From contig OZ241383.1 in NCBI GenBank assembly GCA_965200775.1, positions 1,674,001 to 1,738,000 of the forward strand: a stretch of DNA of 64,000 nt, given 5' to 3'. Both the position numbers and the translations under genes were made by a program. This document shows, in pieces, positions 17,773 to 25,741 of this stretch. How positions within the stretch are numbered: the first letter of the stretch is position 1; each line of letters begins with the position of its first letter. Below the pieces are notes generated by a model. It ran no database searches. It was given only the letters and a program-made list of their open reading frames with translations, and was not told the DNA's origin. This DNA comes from Poriferisocius sp965200775 (lineage in GTDB: Bacteria > Actinomycetota > Acidimicrobiia > Acidimicrobiales > Bin134).

Positions 17773-18878
17773 CAGCTTGCCGTCGTCTCTGAGCCGGTCT
17801 CTGGGGCCAGGTCGGCTGGTGTCTCAGCCATGATCTCTGGACCGGCCTCTGGGGCCAGGTCGGCTTGCTGTCGACGCAGCGCACGGAACCTGATAGTGAC
17901 CAGAAAGGCCACCATGCCGTGCAACAGAACGAGAGCGGGCGGTGGGAGGTCGGTCACGATGGGCAGGAACAAGATGGCCGACTGAAGGCCGCCGAAGAAG
18001 ACCGCGGCAGCCGCGGTGCCCCACACGCTGAGCAGACCGACCAGAGCCACAACCACCGCGGTGAAGCCCACCTCTGGCGAGAACCCTGTGACCAGCCGGG
18101 CCCCCGGTCCGTACAGCTCCACCGCGCCGGCCAGTCCGGCCAGCATTCCCGACAGCGCGAAGGTGCAGAGACCCACCCGGTACACGTTTATGCCCTGCCA
18201 GCGGGCCATGGTGGGGTTCCGGCCGACCAGGGTCATGGCCAGTCCGAAACGGGTCCGCTCCAGCAGCAGCCACACCAGCACGGCCACCCCTCCCACAAGC
18301 AACAAGACGGTGGTGGACACTCCGGAGCCGTCGGTGATGCGGAACGATTCGGGTATCCGCTCGCTGGCCGCTGTCTGGCCGGTTCCCGCCGGGTTCCGCA
18401 GGGGGCCGGCGGTCAGGTACTGAAGCACCAGCCCACCAATGAAGCTCATCATCAACGTGGTGAGCACCTCGTCGGTGCCGAAGCGCATCCGCAGGTAGCC
18501 GGGGAACAGCGACCACAAGAGCCCGGCGATGATCGCAGTCAGCGTCCCGCACAGGATCACCAACGGCGACGGTCCCTCCCGCCAAGCCAAAGTCACCACC
18601 AGAGCCGAACACGCCCCCATGTAGAACTGCCCCTGGCCACCGATGTTGAAGAACCCGGCCCGGAAGCCGATCACCACTCCCAGACCTATCAACAGCAACG
18701 GGATCGCCCAGCGGATCGTCGAAGTGGCGGCCCCCGTGGCGGTTATCGCCCCCTCGATGGTGCCGGTGAAGACATCGCCCACGCTGTAGCCGCTCACCCA
18801 CAGGATCAATGCGGTCAGAAGGAATGAGGCAACCACCAGTGCCACGGTGGATGTGAGGCGTTGCAGGCCCCCGATCAC
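17772..18878 (-). CDS. BMP-type ABC transporter permease, first subunit (NupP/YufP-like)
   Basis: A 368-residue permease with an N-terminal membrane helix, then the conserved stretch VVIGFRAGFFNIGGQGQFYMGA and several further helices. The C-terminal tail after the last helix (about residue 340) has two similar segments, DLAPEAGPEIMAET and DLAPETGSETTAS, arising from a short duplication. It overlaps both neighbours (4 bp with the ATPase gene, 1 bp with the second permease), so the four transporter genes behave as one operon. Confidence 0.88.
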   Translation of the reverse strand: MIGGLQRLTSTVALVVASFLLTALILWVSGYSVGDVFTGTIEGAITATGAATSTIRWAIPLLLIGLGVVIGFRAGFFNIGGQGQFYMGACSALVVTLAWREGPSPLVILCGTLTAIIAGLLWSLFPGYLRMRFGTDEVLTTLMMSFIGGLVLQYLTAGPLRNPAGTGQTAASERIPESFRITDGSGVSTTVLLLVGGVAVLVWLLLERTRFGLAMTLVGRNPTMARWQGINVYRVGLCTFALSGMLAGLAGAVELYGPGARLVTGFSPEVGFTAVVVALVGLLSVWGTAAAAVFFGGLQSAILFLPIVTDLPPPALVLLHGMVAFLVTIRFRALRRQQADLAPEAGPEIMAETPADLAPETGSETTAS

Positions 18879-20425
18879 CGGTCTGCTCCTGTCATGGCGT
18901 CGCCCACCGAGCGGCGGTCGTAGGGTGCCTTGAGCCGGGCCACGATGCGCCCGCCGTACATCACCAAAAGCCTGTCGGAGAGCTCGAACAGCTCGTCGAG
19001 GTCGGACGAAACCAGCAAAACCCCCGCACCCGAATCGCGCAACCCCTTCAGGGAACGGCGGACGAAATTGGTGGCGGAGAAGTCCAGACCCCTGGTGGGC
19101 TGGGCCGCGACCAGCACCTCGAGGCCGGGGGCCAGCTCCCGGGACAGGATGAGGCGCTGCACGTTGCCGCCGGAGAGGCTCTCTGCCGGCTGATTAACGG
19201 TGCCGTATCGCACCTGCCAGCGGTCCATTTCCTCTACAGCGCGCTGCTTGTACTGGCCCAGGGAGATCAACGGGAACCGGCGCTGCCTCCCCACCAGTCG
19301 AAGGGCCGACTGGTTCAACCAGAGAGGTGCGCTGCGGCTTATCCCCTCGCTGTTGCGATCGAAGGGCACGATCCGCAACCCCCGGGAGCGTCGGCGAGCC
19401 GACGACAGTCCGGTCACCTCGTGATCTCCCAACGACACCGCGCCGTCGATGGCGGAGTCCAAGCCGGCGATAACCGAGACCAGGCTGCGCTGCCCGTTCC
19501 CTTCAACCCCGGCGATGCCCACAATCTCTCCCGCTTCCACCCGCAGATCAACGCTGCTGAGCCCGGGCTCGAACGCCGACTTCCTGCTCGAGACCCCGGA
19601 TAGCTCCAGCAGGGTCTTCTGCTCGACGCCGCCGGTTGGTTGCACCCCGATGACGTGGTCGGCACCGGGCTCGGGGCCGACGATGGCGTCGCTTAGGTGA
19701 CCTTGGGAAACCCCGGACATCTCAGCGGGACCCAGAACCAGCTCCCCATCGCGCAAGACGCTCACCGTGTCGGCTACGGCGGCAACCTCTCGCAGCTTGT
19801 GCAGCACGATGAGGACGGTGACCCCCTCGTCGCGAAGCCGCCGCAGGCGCTCGATCAACCCGTCTATGGCTGCCGGAGTGAGCAGGGCGGTAGGCTCGTC
19901 CAGCACCAGGATCCGAGCCTCGGTAGCGAGCGCTCTCACGATCTCCAGCGACTGACGGGTCTCGACGGGCAGGTCCCGAATGCGGGTGGACAGCACGGTG
20001 GGTCCGCCGATGTCCGCCACGTCGCGCTGCCATCGTCGGTGCAGCTCGGCCCGCCGATACACCGGACGGCCCCGGGCCCGAGCCGTGGTCAGCTCGAGGG
20101 CCTCGGCGACGGTGAACGACGGGGGCAACGAGAAGTGCTGATGCACCATCTCCAGTCCGGCGGCTTTGGCGGCTCGCACGTCGCCGGAAGGTATCTCGCG
20201 GCCCCCGATGTATACGTCGCCGGTGTCGGCGGCCTGAAGGCCGGCCAGAACCTTGGCCAGGGTGGTCTTGCCCGCTCCGTTCTGGCCGACCAGGGCGTGA
20301 ATCCGCCCCGGTGCCAGCTCGAGGCTTACATCGTGAAGAGCCCTGACGGCACCGAAAGAAACGGTCAGCGAGCGGCAGCGGACCGCCGGAGTCCCGGCGG
20401 GCGCCGCTGCACTCGCCACCGTCAT
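18875..20425 (-). CDS. BMP-type ABC transporter ATP-binding protein with two ATPase domains
   Basis: A 516-residue protein with two ABC domains in tandem, as in NupO/YufO and RbsA. The first has Walker A GQNGAGKT and an intact Walker B (ILVLDEPTAL). The second is degenerate at Walker A (GVEGNGQRS), but its signature motif LSGGNVQRLILSREL is clear. Such asymmetry is usual in this subfamily. It energises the two permeases encoded immediately downstream and lies 36 bp after the lipoprotein gene. Confidence 0.9.
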   Translation of the reverse strand: MTVASAAAPAGTPAVRCRSLTVSFGAVRALHDVSLELAPGRIHALVGQNGAGKTTLAKVLAGLQAADTGDVYIGGREIPSGDVRAAKAAGLEMVHQHFSLPPSFTVAEALELTTARARGRPVYRRAELHRRWQRDVADIGGPTVLSTRIRDLPVETRQSLEIVRALATEARILVLDEPTALLTPAAIDGLIERLRRLRDEGVTVLIVLHKLREVAAVADTVSVLRDGELVLGPAEMSGVSQGHLSDAIVGPEPGADHVIGVQPTGGVEQKTLLELSGVSSRKSAFEPGLSSVDLRVEAGEIVGIAGVEGNGQRSLVSVIAGLDSAIDGAVSLGDHEVTGLSSARRRSRGLRIVPFDRNSEGISRSAPLWLNQSALRLVGRQRRFPLISLGQYKQRAVEEMDRWQVRYGTVNQPAESLSGGNVQRLILSRELAPGLEVLVAAQPTRGLDFSATNFVRRSLKGLRDSGAGVLLVSSDLDELFELSDRLLVMYGGRIVARLKAPYDRRSVGDAMTGADR

Positions 20426-20461
20426 CGACGCGAGGCTACCCGGGTCAGAGTTCGGGATGGA

Positions 20462-21592
20462 TCAGAGTTCGGGGTTGAAGGGCACCTCGAGGGACCCGTA
20501 CTTGATCTGCGAGCGGGCCTGGTCGATCTCGTCGAGGGTGGCGTTGATTACCTCAACCATGTCCGCCGGGCCGTTGGCCAGGAACTCCGGATTGACCACT
20601 AGGTCCACCCCGCCTTCGGCCACCCCTGCACCGTAGTAGCCGGGGGCGTAGTCGTCGCTCAGGGCGTGCTCCACCTGGGCGTAGAGGACATCGGCCCAGT
20701 ACAGAAGCACACCGCCGATCACCGCCTCGCTGTTGAAGTAGTTCTCCGAACCGCCGATGACGTAACCGCCCTTCTCCTCGGCGGCCTGGATGACTCCGAG
20801 GTCGGTGGCCGCGGCGTCGGTCATGATGATGTCCACTCCGCCGTCGTACAGCGCCGCGCCAAGCTCCCGGCCCTTTGCCGGATCCTCGAAGGAGTCGGCG
20901 AAGGCTGCCTCCCCCTCGATGGCGGAGTTCTTGGCCTGGGCTGCGGCCACGAAGGCGTTGTAGTCGGCGTTCAGCGGCGGGATGGACACGCCACCGACGA
21001 AACCCACCTTGCCGGTGGTGTTCAGCGCCCCGGCCAGGATGCCGGCCAAGTAGGTGCCCTTGTAGTAGTCGAACCCGATGGAGACGAGATTGTCGACGCC
21101 CCCCTCGAAGCCGAAAATGTGAATGAAGCGGGTGTCGGGAAAGTCGGGGGCCACGGCGACGACGGCGTCCTGCATGGGCGGGAAGGTCACGGCGATGATG
21201 TCGATGCCCTGGTTGCCCAGGTTGCGAAGGGTCGTCTCGAAGGTGGACGGGTCGGTGGCCTCAATGAACGTGGTGTCGGCCCCGAAGTCGGCCTCCACCA
21301 GCCCAAGCCCCCTCACAAGGTCGTCGATCGGCCCCAGGTCTCCTGCGCTCTGGTTGACCACCAGCGCCACCGTCGGCGCCTCGGTCTCCTCCGGAGCGGG
21401 GTCGGGAGCCTCGGTGGCTGGAGCCTCGGTGGGCTCAGGAGCTGCGGTTGCCGGCGCTTCCGTGGCCGGAGCCTCGGTGGGCGCAGCCGTGGGCTCGGGG
21501 GTAGCGGCCCCGCCGTCGTCATCGTTCCCACAGGCGGCGGTCACCAGGGCGAGGACGAATAGAAGGGCTGCGTACTTGAGTAGTTTTCTCAT
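20462..21592 (-). CDS. BMP/PnrA-family substrate-binding lipoprotein
   Basis: A 376-residue solute-binding protein. A signal peptide ends in a lipobox (LALVTAAC) with the lipidated Cys near residue 21. An unusually long Pro/Thr/Glu/Ala-rich linker of about 50 residues follows, with repeated EAPATEAP units, then the BMP domain (VALVVNQSAGDLGPIDDL; FIHIFGFEGGVDNLVSIGFDYYKGTYLAGILAG). BMP proteins deliver nucleosides or related ligands to the importer encoded downstream. The ATG at 21592 has a GGAGGA ribosome site. An operator-like region lies upstream at 21624-21678. Confidence 0.9.
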   Translation of the reverse strand: MRKLLKYAALLFVLALVTAACGNDDDGGAATPEPTAAPTEAPATEAPATAAPEPTEAPATEAPDPAPEETEAPTVALVVNQSAGDLGPIDDLVRGLGLVEADFGADTTFIEATDPSTFETTLRNLGNQGIDIIAVTFPPMQDAVVAVAPDFPDTRFIHIFGFEGGVDNLVSIGFDYYKGTYLAGILAGALNTTGKVGFVGGVSIPPLNADYNAFVAAAQAKNSAIEGEAAFADSFEDPAKGRELGAALYDGGVDIIMTDAAATDLGVIQAAEEKGGYVIGGSENYFNSEAVIGGVLLYWADVLYAQVEHALSDDYAPGYYGAGVAEGGVDLVVNPEFLANGPADMVEVINATLDEIDQARSQIKYGSLEVPFNPEL

Positions 21593-21623
21593 CAGATTCC
21601 TCCCTGCTCGGAGCAGTGGAGTT

Positions 21624-21678
21624 CACTATAGTGCAGTTCTTCAATTAATCGAAAGTAAAGATTTTCAATTAATCGAAA
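21624..21678 (-). promoter_or_regulatory. Candidate promoter/operator region of the BMP transporter operon
   Basis: Two identical 15-bp elements, TTCAATTAATCGAAA (plus-strand reading), lie at 21640-21654 and 21664-21678, 24 bp apart. Each is a near-palindrome of form TTCRATTAATYGAA. A perfect 10-bp palindrome CACTATAGTG at 21624-21633 contains a -10-like TATAGT on the minus strand, about 32 bp before the BMP start codon. The AT-rich tandem dyads look like sites for a dimeric repressor or activator. Confidence 0.55.
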
Positions 21679-21711
21679 TTCTCGGCCCGATTCCCAGTCG
21701 GGAGCGGGGGC

Positions 21712-22485
21712 TCAGCGTCCCTTCCAGTTCGGAGCCCGCTTCTCGCTGAAGGCGCTGATCCCTTCCTCGCAGTCGGAAGATGTCAGCACCTCCACCAGGG
21801 CTGGAAGGTTGGCCATCCGGGCGTCGGCCGCTGTCATGTGAGCGGTGCGGCGAATGATCTGCTTTATGGCTCTGAGCGACAGCGGGGCGCACGCCAGGAG
21901 CTGTTCCAACCAGCGATCCACCGCTGCGTCGAGCTCTCCGGCAGGTATCACCTCGTTCAGCAGGCCCAGGGCGAGTGCCTCGGCGGCGCTGAACCGCTTG
22001 CCGGTGAGCAGCACCTCCATGGCCCACTTGGCGGGGAGTTGGCGAGCCAGCGACACGATGCCCCCGTCGAGTGGGAGCCGGCCGAGGCGAGGTTCCACGA
22101 AACCCAGCACGGCGTCCTCCGAGGCCACGGCCAGGTCGCACCCCACCACCAGCTCCAAGCCACCGCCGAGGGCGTAGCCGTTGACCCTGCCCAGCACCGG
22201 GACGTCCAGGGTGTCGCGCAGCGGAAGGTGGCCGAAGCCGTCCCGGCGAGGGCGCAGCCAGTAGTCGAGGTCCTTTGCCCCCTCGGCCCGCATGTCGTCG
22301 CCGGCGCAGAAGGCCCGGTCGCCGGCCCCGGTCAGTACCACGGCCCGCACCGACCGGTCGGCCTCTATGGCCTCCCAAACCCTCAGCAGTTCGGCCTGGT
22401 GGGCCTCGTCGATGGCGTTGAGCCGCTCGGGGCGGTTGATCGTCACCCGGGCGACGTGGTCGTCCACCACAAGATCAATGCTCAT
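21712..22485 (-). CDS. Enoyl-CoA hydratase/isomerase (crotonase) family protein
   Basis: A 257-residue crotonase-fold protein. The oxyanion-hole segments AFCAGDDMR (near residue 62) and VNGYALGGGLELVVGCDLAVASEDAVLGFVEPRLG are clear. The hydratase catalytic Glu pair is only partly matched: the C-terminal motif reads FVEPRLGRLPLDGG, so it may act as a hydratase, isomerase or another crotonase. The ATG at 22485 overlaps the CoA-transferase stop by 4 bp. It is the last gene of the cupin-regulator operon. Confidence 0.88.
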   Translation of the reverse strand: MSIDLVVDDHVARVTINRPERLNAIDEAHQAELLRVWEAIEADRSVRAVVLTGAGDRAFCAGDDMRAEGAKDLDYWLRPRRDGFGHLPLRDTLDVPVLGRVNGYALGGGLELVVGCDLAVASEDAVLGFVEPRLGRLPLDGGIVSLARQLPAKWAMEVLLTGKRFSAAEALALGLLNEVIPAGELDAAVDRWLEQLLACAPLSLRAIKQIIRRTAHMTAADARMANLPALVEVLTSSDCEEGISAFSEKRAPNWKGR

Positions 22486-23681
22486 GCCAGAACCCCCGAG
22501 TCGATGAGAGCGTCCACCCTTCCCGCTTCGATCCCGTAGTCGGCCAGCGCCTCGGCGGCACCCTCGCCCAGGCGGGGCGGCGGTCGATGTGCCGACGCCG
22601 GTGCGCCATTCAAATGCACCGGAGAGGACAGCGAGCGCAACGGTTCCCGGTCCGGTCTTGGCATCTCGACGATCATCGGCGCGGTGTGCGGGTCGTCCAG
22701 TGCCTCTCCGAGCGCTCTGACCGGAGCGCAGAGCACATCTTGGGCTTCGAGCCGCTCTATGACCTCGGCGCAGGTGAAACTGCCGATGGCCTCGGCGATT
22801 ATGGCCTGGAGCCGGGGACGGTTGGCGGCCTGGTCGTCCATGGTGGCGAAGTCGGGCTGGGCCGAGAGGTCGGGCAGGTCGAGGGCCGTGCAAATGTCGC
22901 GCAGGGGGTTCTCCTTGAACGCGCCCACCAGCACGAGTTCGCCGTCGGTGGCCGCGAACGTGCCCACCAGGGGTAGTCGGGCCCAGTTCAGGTTGCCCCG
23001 GCCCATCAGCCACATGGTGGCCTCCAAGATCTGCACGGCGAGAAGCGAGTCGTAGAGCGATACCTCAACTCTTGCGCCACGGCCGGTGTGGGTCCGCTGG
23101 TACAGCGCCATGAGGATTCCCTGAACCATGTGCATCCCGGCGGTGTAGTCGGCCAGCGACAAAGGATAGATGGCCGTGGGGTGGTCGGGATCGGCCTTGT
23201 GCGACATGGCCCCGGTTAGGGCCTGGGCCAGGATGTCCTGGCCACCCTTGTGGGCGTACACCCCCTCGGAGCCAAAGCCAGTGCCGTGGGCATAGATGAT
23301 GCCGGGGTTGATTGCCGAGAGGCGCTCGTACCCCAGGCCGAGACGGTCCATCACGCCGGGGCGGTAGTTGTTGACCACCACATCGGCCAACGCCACGAGG
23401 TCTTCGAGCAGGGCCAAGCCCTCGGGGGCGCGGACGTCGACCACCAGGCTGCGCTTGTTGCGGTTCACCGCGCCGAAGGCTGGGTGCTCGGCCCCGTCGG
23501 GGTCCACGAGGGCGTGGCGGAAAATGTCACCGCTGCCGGGTCGCTCGATCTTCAGCACATCGGCTCCGTGGTCGGCCAGGAGCTGAGTGGCCACCGGGCC
23601 CATCATGATCTGAGAGAAGTCCAGAACCCTGATCCCGTCCAGCGGCGGGGCCGCGCCGGCGGCCTCGGCCCCGCCGCTCAC
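22482..23681 (-). CDS. CaiB/BaiF family type III CoA-transferase
   Basis: A 399-residue family III CoA-transferase that moves CoA between carboxylic acids. The N-terminus GIRVLDFSQIMMGPVATQLLADHGADVLKIERPGSGD is diagnostic, and the catalytic Asp lies in PLSLADYTAGMHM. The GTG at 23681 overlaps the oxidoreductase stop by 4 bp (GTGA). With the downstream crotonase it suggests activation and hydration or isomerisation of an organic acid. The substrate is unknown. Confidence 0.9.
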   Translation of the reverse strand: MSGGAEAAGAAPPLDGIRVLDFSQIMMGPVATQLLADHGADVLKIERPGSGDIFRHALVDPDGAEHPAFGAVNRNKRSLVVDVRAPEGLALLEDLVALADVVVNNYRPGVMDRLGLGYERLSAINPGIIYAHGTGFGSEGVYAHKGGQDILAQALTGAMSHKADPDHPTAIYPLSLADYTAGMHMVQGILMALYQRTHTGRGARVEVSLYDSLLAVQILEATMWLMGRGNLNWARLPLVGTFAATDGELVLVGAFKENPLRDICTALDLPDLSAQPDFATMDDQAANRPRLQAIIAEAIGSFTCAEVIERLEAQDVLCAPVRALGEALDDPHTAPMIVEMPRPDREPLRSLSSPVHLNGAPASAHRPPPRLGEGAAEALADYGIEAGRVDALIDSGVLA

Positions 23682-25045
23682 AGGGCTCCCTTCGGCGGGG
23701 AGCCGGCTGGGCGCGCCCGGGCGGAGGGGGAATCTCCCGGGTCGGCGCCCTGGCGACGCAGGCGGCGCTGTATGGATGCCACATCCGCCTTGCGAACGGC
23801 CACACCGGAGTCCAACGCTTCGACGGCCGCCGTGCCGGCCGCCTCGCCCATTGCCATGCAGGGCGGAATCTCCCGTGACAGCTTCTGGGCCTCGGGGGTA
23901 ACCGAGTAGTGGCGGCCGGCCACAACGAGCTGCTCCACCTTGCGGGGCAGCATCGCCCGGTACGGGGTGTAGTAGCCACGGCCCCGAGCCACGCTGTCGG
24001 GAAAGTGAACCCGGTTGACCACGTCGTCCTTTGTGACTACGTAGTCGCCTTCTATGAGACGTGACTGGCGGACCCCGATCTGGGGGGCCACGTCGATCAC
24101 CACCGCCTGGGCGAACCCCGGATAGTTGCGGCGCACGTATTCCACTACCCCGGCGATCTTCTGGCGCCCCTCCCGGTCGGCGGCGGTCAGGTCTTCCACG
24201 CTGAGGCCGTCGTAACCGTTCATGTGGGGACAGTTGCACCACACCACACCGGGCAGCGGGGTCTTCAGCCACCACATGGCCCACGACCCGCCCAGGATGC
24301 GCCGGGCCTCGCGGTTCACTGCGTGGCACTCGGCCGGCTGGGTGTGCTCGAAGCGCTCGGCGGCATCTGTGTCCACGTTGCCGAGGCGAAACACCGTGGT
24401 GACCATGTACGAGCCCTCCACGAAGGGGGCTCCGGCGGTGGCAGCCACATCGGCGTCGCCGCTGGTGTCGATCACAACGTCGCCCAGCACAGCCTGGGGG
24501 CCGGATTTGGTCTCGCAGATCACCCCGGCGATGGTGTCACCCTCCATTATCGGCGCCGAGTACCAGGAGTGGAGCCGGACATTGACCCCGGCTTCCTCCG
24601 CCAGGTTGTTGGATACCCGCTTCCAGCCGTCGGGGTCGAAGGCCACCGCGTACACAATCGACTTCTTGGGCCCCTTGGCATAGAGGTCGAACACGCCCCA
24701 GCGCGACCATCTGTTCCACATCTCGTCGCTGAGCACCCTGTCCTGCGGCGGCGGGTACACGGCCAACCCGAGCCCATCGAGGCGGTCCACCATCTCCTGG
24801 GCTATGCCGCGCACGGTGATCTCCTCGGCGCCGTCCGCAAAGTCGTCGAGCACCAGCACCATTCCCCCAGCGGCCAAGCCTCCCAGGTGGGCGTAGCGCT
24901 CCAGCAGCGTAACGCTCGCCCCCTGGCGGGCTGCCGAGACAGCGGCAGCCACCCCGGACGGTCCGCCTCCCACCACCACCACGTCGCTTCGGGCCACCAC
25001 CGGCGCATCGGCAGCCGGTCGGGTTGCGTGGGTGTGGGTGCCCAT
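23678..25045 (-). CDS. FAD-dependent oxidoreductase (FAD_oxidored, PF12831-like)
   Basis: A 455-residue flavoprotein. The N-terminal dinucleotide-binding motif is DVVVVGGGPSGVAAAVSAARQGASVTLLERY, followed by GGLAAGG. A FAD-binding Asp segment reads DVVIDTSGDADVAATAGAP, and the C-terminal motif is LVVAGRHYSVTPEAQKLSREIPPCMAMGEAAGTAA. This matches the PF12831 family, whose members often lack assigned substrates. No signal peptide, so cytoplasmic. It sits between the cupin regulator (3 bp) and the CoA-transferase (4-bp overlap). Confidence 0.85.
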   Translation of the reverse strand: MGTHTHATRPAADAPVVARSDVVVVGGGPSGVAAAVSAARQGASVTLLERYAHLGGLAAGGMVLVLDDFADGAEEITVRGIAQEMVDRLDGLGLAVYPPPQDRVLSDEMWNRWSRWGVFDLYAKGPKKSIVYAVAFDPDGWKRVSNNLAEEAGVNVRLHSWYSAPIMEGDTIAGVICETKSGPQAVLGDVVIDTSGDADVAATAGAPFVEGSYMVTTVFRLGNVDTDAAERFEHTQPAECHAVNREARRILGGSWAMWWLKTPLPGVVWCNCPHMNGYDGLSVEDLTAADREGRQKIAGVVEYVRRNYPGFAQAVVIDVAPQIGVRQSRLIEGDYVVTKDDVVNRVHFPDSVARGRGYYTPYRAMLPRKVEQLVVAGRHYSVTPEAQKLSREIPPCMAMGEAAGTAAVEALDSGVAVRKADVASIQRRLRRQGADPGDSPSARARPAGSPPKGAL

Positions 25046-25048
25046 CGC

Positions 25049-25702
25049 TCAGAAACTCGGCGGGGTCACCACCCACAGCGACACCGAAGTTGTGTCGCCG
25101 GGGTTCTCGTACCAATGGGGGATGGTGGAGTCGTACGAGATCGAGTCGCCCGCTCGCAGCACGTAGCGGGTGCCGCCGACGCTCACGGCGTGCGTCCCCT
25201 CCAGCACAATCCCGAACTCCTCACCCTCGTGCATGAACGGCGTGTCCTCGGTGGAGTAGCCCGGCTCGGTTTCGATGCGGATCACCTCGAGGGCGCTGTC
25301 GGGCCGGGAGGTGAGCAGTTCGGCCACAACTATCTCCTCGTTGGGAAAGTTGAGCCTGCGGCGATCCTCCCGCCTCAGCACCGGGGAGGTCATCTGCTCG
25401 CCGGACACAAGCCGGGCCACCGGGATGCCGAGGGCGTGGGCCACCTGCACCAGCGTGTTGAACGACGGGTTTCCCTGACCCCGTTCGACCTGGGAGAGCA
25501 GCCCGGCGCTCACCCCGGAGGCCGAGGCGAGTTGCTCAAGCGTCCACCCCTGGAGCTTGCGCAGCCTCTTGATCTCGTTGCCCACCACCTGGACGGTGAG
25601 AGGAGGCCGGTCGGCGGTGCTTAGGCGGCCAACGGAGGCCGGGGAGTGCCAGTTGGACTTTTCGATGTTCTGTTCGGGGGGGTGCAATTCGTTCACTTCC
25701 AC
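25049..25702 (-). CDS. XRE-family transcriptional regulator with C-terminal cupin domain
   Basis: About 217 residues. The helix-turn-helix reads EIKRLRKLQGWTLEQLASASGVSAGLLSQVERGQGNPSFNTLVQVAHALG. The cupin ligand-binding domain follows (MHEGEEFGIVLEGTHAVSVGGTRYVLRAGDSISYDSTIPHWYENPG). Such regulators sense small metabolites through the cupin. The start is uncertain: GTG 25702 is adopted, but GTG 25696 or GTG 25588 (179 residues, starting just before the HTH) are equally possible. The gene heads the FAD oxidoreductase operon and diverges from the GMC oxidoreductase operon, so it probably controls both. Confidence 0.85.
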   Translation of the reverse strand: MEVNELHPPEQNIEKSNWHSPASVGRLSTADRPPLTVQVVGNEIKRLRKLQGWTLEQLASASGVSAGLLSQVERGQGNPSFNTLVQVAHALGIPVARLVSGEQMTSPVLRREDRRRLNFPNEEIVVAELLTSRPDSALEVIRIETEPGYSTEDTPFMHEGEEFGIVLEGTHAVSVGGTRYVLRAGDSISYDSTIPHWYENPGDTTSVSLWVVTPPSF

Positions 25703-25741
25703 GAGAGAATGGCTATCTTCAGCAAAGTATATTATTTCAAT
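25703..25741. promoter_or_regulatory. Divergent AT-rich promoter region between cupin regulator and GMC operon
   Basis: This 39-bp gap is sharply AT-rich within GC-rich DNA. On the plus strand TATTAT (25730-25735) lies exactly 6 bp before the GMC start ATG at 25742, a spacing typical of leaderless transcripts. On the minus strand TATACT (25732-25727) is a plausible -10 for the regulator gene. An imperfect dyad (AAATAAT / ATACTTT) overlaps both. No clear -35 elements are seen. Confidence 0.4.
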
